From Candidatus Hodarchaeota archaeon (GTDB lineage: Archaea; Asgardarchaeota; Heimdallarchaeia; Hodarchaeales; YT1-057), in the NCBI GenBank assembly GCA_016839955.1, contig JAEOTI010000787.1, positions 1 through 9,796 on the forward strand: a DNA stretch of 9,796 nucleotides, read 5' to 3'. Position numbers and translations under genes: made by a program. Of this stretch, positions 5,989 through 9,796 are shown piece by piece. The notes below the pieces were generated by a model. It was not told the DNA's origin. It worked only from the letters and a program-made list of their open reading frames with translations, and ran no database searches. The stretch's first letter is position 1. Each line of letters starts with the position of its first letter.

Positions 5989-7674
5989 GTGACTGATAGA
6001 AAACTAAGTATGATTGATCTTTTTTCTGGTGCAGGTGGGTTCAGCACTGGTTTTTTAATGTCAGGAGGTTTTGAAGTTAAAGCAGGTGTTGACAATGTGG
6101 GATTTATGGAAAAAAGTTTTATTACAAACCACCCTGGCGGAAAATTTTATCAATCTGATATCAGAAAAGAAGTGCCGTCAGATATTTTAGACATTAAACC
6201 TGATGTGGTCATTGGTAGTCCTCCTTGTCAAGGATTTAGTGATGCGAGAGGAACAAGATATCGTCTAGACCGAAAAAATGACCTTGTATTCTGCTATTTT
6301 GATTGGATAGAGCAAATTTCCCCTAAGATAGCAATCATGGAAAATGTCAAAGGGATGACAACTATTGGTAGGGCTTGGAAGAGTCTAGACACCCCTGGAA
6401 GGAAAGAAGAGATCGACTTTATGGACTTATTGGCAAATACAGCAGAAGAAAAAGGATATACTTTTAAATCAGAGATTTTAAACAGTAGGGACTTTGGTGT
6501 CCCCCAAGAAAGAGAACGGGTCTTCTGTCTCATGGTTCGGGATGATATTAAGAAAAAATTTAACCTACCAAAACCAACACATTATACTCCTGGGCCTACT
6601 GAAGAGACATCCAAGACACTTGATGAATTCATTCAAACAAGAAATGAACACAATCGAAGTAGTCACCTCCCTTATACTTCTGTATGTGAAGCGATTTGTA
6701 GGCTTCCTAAACCCTATGAATATCAATCAGAAAATGGTTTTGACACACTTTCCCCAATTAATTACATCCATTCCGAGCCTAAGACCTGGTTCCAGAGTTT
6801 GATTTTAGACAGTGAAAAGATCTATAATCATATTGCTCGCTTTCCCAGAGACGACAATGAACTAGAAATGATTAGTCGCATTCCTGAAGGCCTGACATAT
6901 CGTAGTGATCGTCGTGGGGCCAAACACATTGGTGTTTGGGATCTATTCGCAAAAGAGTTGACAAATGACGAAAGAGATCTATTGAAAGAAATCTCGAGAT
7001 TACGAACCCTTAATGGGGTCAAGACCAAAAAGGGCAGATATACCGAAGGATATGTTCCAATAACATACTTAAAGAATTTTTCAGAGAAAACAATCAAAGG
7101 TCTTGTCAAAAAACAATTGTTGAAAAATCCTAAATTATGTTTTCTTACAGAAAAAGGCGAGGGGGCTTTAAAAGACAGCCTACAATATAGAATGTCGTCT
7201 GAAGATGAAAACAATATAAATTCTATTAGTAAAAGGGATATAACTGTTTTAGAGAGGTTGTCATCACTTCAAAAAGAATTGAAAGACTCAAAAGGAGTAC
7301 CTGACTATAGATTAGGCATTCAGGCAAACACTTTGAAAAGACTTGTCAGGTCTGGCTGGATTGATACTATAAAAGCCGAATCTGAATTCGACTTGACCGC
7401 CAAAGCTGGCTTACGGGGAAGATATTCAAGAATTGCTATGGATAAACAATCACGTACATTGATGACTGGGTTTACTAATCTTAGCGAAATTTTACATCCG
7501 ATCGAAGACCGGGGGCTTTCTTTAAGAGAAGGTGCACGATTAATGAGTTTTCCTGATTCTTTTGTGTTCTATGGTAGTTTTTCACAGATATCCCTCCAAA
7601 TCGGGAATGCTGTTGCACCGTTAGTAGCAAGACAAATTGCCCTTCAAATAATAGGACAATATCCTCAAGAATAA
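5989..7674 (+). CDS. DNA (cytosine-5-)-methyltransferase with a large target-recognition insert
   Basis: 561 residues with the ordered m5C methyltransferase motifs. Motif I is I9-D-L-F-S-G-A-G-G (S-adenosylmethionine binding) and motif IV is G76-S-P-P-C80-Q-G, with C80 the catalytic nucleophile. Motif VI is E118-N-V, motif VIII is Q173-E-R-E-R, and motif X is G539-N-A-V-A-P. An Arg-rich motif IX-like region precedes motif X. It transfers methyl to C5 of cytosine, protecting sites of the neighbouring endonuclease. The stretch between motif VIII and the C-terminal motifs is large (about 200-475) and contains two winged-helix-looking units (about 325-395, ending FLTEKGEGAL; about 415-475, ending FDLTAKAGLR). 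They probably form the target-recognition domain. The GTG start gives a few residues before motif I, as is usual; ATG codon 8 is an alternative. It is second in an operon with the NucS-like gene and likely controlled by the 5240-5260 palindrome. Confidence 0.93.
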   Translation: MTDRKLSMIDLFSGAGGFSTGFLMSGGFEVKAGVDNVGFMEKSFITNHPGGKFYQSDIRKEVPSDILDIKPDVVIGSPPCQGFSDARGTRYRLDRKNDLVFCYFDWIEQISPKIAIMENVKGMTTIGRAWKSLDTPGRKEEIDFMDLLANTAEEKGYTFKSEILNSRDFGVPQERERVFCLMVRDDIKKKFNLPKPTHYTPGPTEETSKTLDEFIQTRNEHNRSSHLPYTSVCEAICRLPKPYEYQSENGFDTLSPINYIHSEPKTWFQSLILDSEKIYNHIARFPRDDNELEMISRIPEGLTYRSDRRGAKHIGVWDLFAKELTNDERDLLKEISRLRTLNGVKTKKGRYTEGYVPITYLKNFSEKTIKGLVKKQLLKNPKLCFLTEKGEGALKDSLQYRMSSEDENNINSISKRDITVLERLSSLQKELKDSKGVPDYRLGIQANTLKRLVRSGWIDTIKAESEFDLTAKAGLRGRYSRIAMDKQSRTLMTGFTNLSEILHPIEDRGLSLREGARLMSFPDSFVFYGSFSQISLQIGNAVAPLVARQIALQIIGQYPQE

Positions 7675-7862
7675 AGACACACGTTTTTCAGGGGTCTCAC
7701 TATATCGCGTTAATAGATACTTTCTATCGTTTAATTGAGGATTGAGAAATATAACCGCCATTCTAAATGAAAATCTCTATGAGCATGTGAGTCGATGTGG
7801 GATTCGTTCTCATGTGAAAAAATTTGAAATTTCTCTTTTATGATGCTTTTCATAAGCAAAGT
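7675..7862. other. Region between convergent genes
   Basis: 188 bases between the stops of the methyltransferase and the HTH gene. A short T-run (7685-7689) follows the methyltransferase stop and could aid termination. I see no gene or clear hairpin. Confidence 0.4.
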
Positions 7863-8222
7863 TCAATCTAGATTTTCTTCATTTATAAATTTCTTAGCCA
7901 AGTCTTCAGATTTCTCAACAATTTCGTCCTGCAGGGTGGAAAGGTCAGCTTTATCCTTAATATTAGCAACTTCTTGAACTAATTCATTTGTAAAACGAGT
8001 ATCGACCTTTTTCCAGTATTTTGATATTGTTGAAAGAGAAACAAATGTTCCTTCTTTTTCTAGTTGTTTTTGAATGTTTCTAGCAGTTGATTTGTGAAAA
8101 TACAATTCCTTAATTCTTTTTTGTACAGAGAAAGGAATTGCTCGATTATACTTGTTTAATTCCTTTTGACAGTCTGTTAGTCTCTCAACCAATTCCTCTT
8201 TGCTCAAATTTTCAAGATTCAT
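7863..8222 (-). CDS. Small helix-turn-helix DNA-binding protein
   Basis: 119 residues: a short charged N-terminal helix (3-26), a homeodomain-like helix-turn-helix (about 35-72), and a highly charged, acidic helical tail (80-119). In the HTH, a first helix with RIKELYFHKSTARNIQKQLEKE is followed by the recognition helix VSLSTISKYWKK. The HTH style is that of resolvase/transposase N-terminal domains or small repressors. There is no catalytic domain, so a transposase is unlikely unless this is a fragment. The start is ATG, with a strong TATA box centred about 27 bases upstream and no Shine-Dalgarno, so the message is probably leaderless. A 7-4-7 palindrome (8266-8283) directly behind the TATA element is a candidate autoregulatory site. 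It lies downstream of the coiled-coil gene on the same strand but has its own promoter. Confidence 0.7.
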   Translation of the reverse strand: MNLENLSKEELVERLTDCQKELNKYNRAIPFSVQKRIKELYFHKSTARNIQKQLEKEGTFVSLSTISKYWKKVDTRFTNELVQEVANIKDKADLSTLQDEIVEKSEDLAKKFINEENLD

Positions 8223-8243
8223 TGTTTTTCATGTATAGTATTG

Positions 8244-8255
8244 TATATATTTAAA
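8244..8255 (-). promoter_or_regulatory. Archaeal TATA box of the HTH gene
   Basis: Minus-strand TTTAAATATATA, centred about 27 bases from the ATG at 8222. This is the clearest TATA element in the window, and its spacing predicts a leaderless transcript. Confidence 0.65.
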
Positions 8256-8265
8256 AAGAAATTCG

Positions 8266-8283
8266 TGTTCGACAAATCGAACA
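8266..8283. promoter_or_regulatory. Palindrome upstream of the HTH gene promoter
   Basis: TGTTCGA (8266-8272), CAAA, TCGAACA (8277-8283): perfect 7-bp arms with a four-base spacer. It lies ten bases behind the TATA box of the HTH gene and has the geometry of a dimeric repressor or activator site. The sequence differs from the RM-cassette palindrome, so a different protein, perhaps the HTH product itself, would bind. Confidence 0.5.
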
Positions 8284-8360
8284 TTACAGAAATTGTGATA
8301 AATTTACACTACTCTAACAATAGTATCTTCTGGGATTTGAGTGGAGATTAGATGCGCTTG

Positions 8361-8368
8361 AAAAAGAA
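8361..8368 (-). terminator. T-rich stretch after the coiled-coil gene
   Basis: Minus-strand TTCTTTTT lies one base after the stop at 8370. Archaeal termination often needs only such a U-rich run. No hairpin is seen. Confidence 0.3.
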
Positions 8369-8369
8369 T

Positions 8370-9200
8370 TTAGGTATAGAATAATTTTAATTTGTTGTTT
8401 AATCGCTCTAATTCCGATTTAATTCTTTTCTTATCACCTTTTGATAATTTTGGTTCGAATAATTTCTCAACCATTGCTTGCATTTCAAGTATCATATCAG
8501 TGAGTTCAATTAGAAGACCACGATTCTCCAAGACTATTTTAAATACATCTGAAAAGTCAGAATACTGGATAAATAGTTCGTCTAATTCAGGGTTTTCTTT
8601 TAGAATTCTAGGTTTTAATTTCTCCATTTCAGAAAAAACTGATTCAATAGGTTCTAAAGATTTCATTGCCTCCTCAGAAGAAAGATAAATTCTACTTATA
8701 ACCTGTAACATTTCTTGATTTTGATTGTTTCTTTCCAGCATGAGACGACCCAGATTTTCTGCCATTTCTTGTGTTTTATCCAAATGTGGTTGTATCATTT
8801 TCCTTAATTCTTGTGCCTTAGCAGTTGATTCCAGCTTGAGACGACCCAGATTTTCAGCCATTTCTTGTGTTTTATTCAAATGTGGTTGTATCATTTTCCT
8901 TAATTCTTGTGCCTTAGCAGTTGATTTCAGCATGAAACGATCCAGATTTTCTACCGTTTCTTGTGCTTTATCCAAATGTGGTTGTATCATTTTCCTATAT
9001 TTCTGTTCTCTAGCAAGTAATTGTTTTAGAAATATATCATTCATTTGTCTTGTTTTATTCATTCTATCCTGAACTGTTCTTATCTGATTTGCAAACATTA
9101 TTACTTGTTTTTCCATCTTATGGAATAACTCTAACTCCTTTTTCGAAATAACCAGCTTTTCTTTATTTTTTTCTTTAAGTTCATTAGATTTCCTGGACAT
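8370..9200 (-). CDS. Coiled-coil protein with three 32-residue repeats
   Basis: 276 residues, almost wholly helical and charged, with no signal or membrane segment. Residues 20-60 form a heptad-like helix. Residues 69-164 are three 32-residue repeats beginning R-K-M-I-Q-P-H-L and containing a (D/N)K(A/T)QE segment. Residues 165-276 are a further helical part ending in a basic region (SKGDKKRIKSELERLNNKLK). I do not recognise a family. Such proteins act as scaffolds, tethers or chromosome-associated structural parts, but nothing here decides between these. The ATG is supported by a strong AGGAGGT eight bases upstream and a TATA-like element near 9248. Copies 2 and 3 are nearly identical, including at DNA level, implying recent duplication or gene conversion. 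The HTH gene follows on the same strand, but a separate promoter makes co-transcription uncertain. Confidence 0.75.
   Translation of the reverse strand: MSRKSNELKEKNKEKLVISKKELELFHKMEKQVIMFANQIRTVQDRMNKTRQMNDIFLKQLLAREQKYRKMIQPHLDKAQETVENLDRFMLKSTAKAQELRKMIQPHLNKTQEMAENLGRLKLESTAKAQELRKMIQPHLDKTQEMAENLGRLMLERNNQNQEMLQVISRIYLSSEEAMKSLEPIESVFSEMEKLKPRILKENPELDELFIQYSDFSDVFKIVLENRGLLIELTDMILEMQAMVEKLFEPKLSKGDKKRIKSELERLNNKLKLFYT
8709..8996 (-). repeat. Three tandem 96-bp repeats inside the coiled-coil gene
   Basis: Exact 96-base period: for example CAAATGTGGT occurs at 8781, 8877 and 8973. Units encode residues 69-100, 101-132 and 133-164. Units 1 and 2 share the STAKAQEL end, while units 2 and 3 share the TQEMAENLGR middle. 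Unit 3 ends in a divergent ERNNQNQEM. Confidence 0.9.
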
Positions 9201-9208
9201 TCAAGGTA

Positions 9209-9252
9209 ACCTCCTAATGGATTGTATCTAGGGTAGAAATTTACTATAAAAA
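9209..9252 (-). promoter_or_regulatory. TATA-like element and strong ribosome binding site of the coiled-coil gene
   Basis: Minus-strand TTTTTATAG (9252-9244) would start transcription near 9222. AGGAGGT (9215-9209) is a full Shine-Dalgarno, eight bases from the ATG. It is the strongest ribosome binding site in the window. Confidence 0.55.
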
Positions 9253-9486
9253 TCTGCTATTAAGAGAACAACAAGTCAAAAAAATAATCAAACTATATAG
9301 AACAGGTTCCTTCAAACTAATAATCCTATCCTAGATATACTAAACTGATGATAACTGTTGAAAACGGTTTTTTCCCGTTATCACCTCCACGGACTACCTA
9401 TTTTTCCCTTAGCTATGGGCTTAAAACGATTTCGATATCAAAAACAAGTGGTTAAATTCTGAAAATTAAAATCCTAAATTATTTGT

Positions 9487-9542
9487 AAAAATACATGCGC
9501 ATGCGCACATTCATAAAAATACATGCGCATGCACGCATTCAT
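9487..9542. repeat. Two tandem 28-bp repeats with palindromic CATGCGCATG core
   Basis: Copies at 9487-9514 and 9515-9542 match at 26 of 28 bases. Each contains the self-complementary CATGCGCATG, and each has 20 bases of unbroken purine-pyrimidine alternation (9491-9510 and 9519-9538). In copy 1 the palindrome extends to TGCGCATGCGCA. With only two copies and no spacers this is not a CRISPR array. Operator, replication-related repeat or Z-DNA-prone element are options. Confidence 0.75.
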
Positions 9543-9672
9543 ACAAATGGCATTTGACGATATTTTTCTCGGATAACCAACAAAAGACATTATTCTCATA
9601 GTGGAAAAATATATGTAGTCCAATGCACATATCCTCCCCTTATTACTTTCATCTACCTCTCTCTCTGTATTG

Positions 9673-9686
9673 TATTTATTATATTA
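9673..9686 (+). promoter_or_regulatory. Possible TATA element for the gene at 9733
   Basis: TATTTATTATATTA, about 50 bases before the ATG, would give a leader of roughly 25 bases. The surrounding AT-richness makes chance matches likely. Confidence 0.35.
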
Positions 9687-9732
9687 ACACCCTAATAACT
9701 AAATAACTAAAAGAAGATCAGTTTATTGGACG

Positions 9733-9796
9733 ATGTTAATCAAAAAATCTAGAGAATTGATTGTGTGTGATCATTGTGAGTATGTTGCACAGTGTG
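9733..9796 (+). CDS. Partial gene, N-terminus of a probable Cys-rich zinc-binding protein
   Basis: From ATG at 9733 the frame stays open to the window edge: 21 codons reading MLIKKSRELIVCDHCEYVAQC. C12-x2-C15 plus C21 looks like the start of a zinc ribbon or knuckle. An in-frame stop lies at 9700-9702, so the start is bounded, and a TATA-like element sits about 50 bases upstream. There is no clear Shine-Dalgarno (only GGA). The piece is too short to name. A chance frame is possible, but the Cys pattern and the promoter position argue for a real gene. Confidence 0.45.
   Translation, partial: MLIKKSRELIVCDHCEYVAQC

Larger units (their letters stand above)
9253..9732. other. Long non-coding region
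   Basis: About 480 bases with no open frame worth calling on either strand. It contains a small inverted repeat (AACGG 9363-9367 with CCGTT 9375-9379, and an overlapping outer GATAAC 9350-9355 with GTTATC 9377-9382). It also contains the two-copy 28-bp repeat at 9487-9542, a CT-rich patch near 9654-9666, and a direct TAACTAAA repeat near 9695-9710. It probably carries divergent promoters for the coiled-coil gene and for the partial gene at 9733. Confidence 0.5.

Noticed and set aside
8392..9072. Plus-strand frames of 98 and 115 residues with repeats
   Set aside because: These are the antisense of the coiled-coil gene. Their repeats are the complement of its 96-bp units, and they have no ribosome binding site or domain.
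9487..9542. CRISPR array
   Set aside because: Two directly abutting copies without spacers cannot be a CRISPR array.
9612..9622. Third copy of the RM operator (TGTAGTC)
   Set aside because: Only the left half matches, followed by CAATG. No inverted partner is present at the four-base spacing.

Overview
The window looks archaeal. It is AT-rich, and several genes have a TATA-like element (for example TTTAAATATATA) centred 25-30 bases upstream of the start codon, which implies leaderless or short-leader transcripts. Other genes use a Shine-Dalgarno sequence with TTG or GTG starts. A NucS/EndoMS-type nuclease and an ArsR-like winged-helix regulator fit this. I cannot name the lineage. A mesophilic AT-rich archaeon, possibly Asgard or euryarchaeal, is a guess from style only.

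Layout: 1-569 holds no intact gene. 570-2285 (+) encodes a DUF4209-like protein with an Rx4H HEPN-type motif near its C-terminus. 3654-2454 (-) is a two-gene unit: a 73-residue unknown overlaps by four bases a second gene that appears split by a one-base frameshift near 2961-2968. Its repaired product would be about 327 residues and ends with another HEPN-type motif (RNVLSH). 3823-7674 is a compact restriction-modification (RM) cassette: a PD-(D/E)XK type II endonuclease (+), a small winged-helix regulator (-), a NucS/EndoMS-like nuclease (+) and a cytosine-5 DNA methyltransferase (+). 8222-7863 (-) is a small HTH protein with a clean TATA box and a separate palindrome upstream. 9200-8370 (-) is a coiled-coil protein with three 96-bp internal repeats. 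The right end is a roughly 530-base non-coding stretch with a tandem 28-bp repeat, followed by the first codons of a likely Cys-rich zinc-binding protein running off the window.

How the genes may work together: one palindrome (TGTAGTCA, four bases, TGACTACA) occurs twice, before the endonuclease and in the promoter shared by the regulator and the NucS-methyltransferase operon. This suggests the regulator is the controller of the cassette, replacing the Xre-type C protein familiar from bacterial RM systems. NucS/EndoMS enzymes cut at G:T mismatches, and 5-methylcytosine deamination makes exactly those mismatches. The nuclease encoded 27 bases before the methyltransferase is therefore a plausible Vsr-like guardian of methylated sites. 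With the two HEPN-type genes alongside, the window reads as a small defence island. The most interesting proposal is a self-regulated RM module with its own mismatch-cutting repair enzyme.
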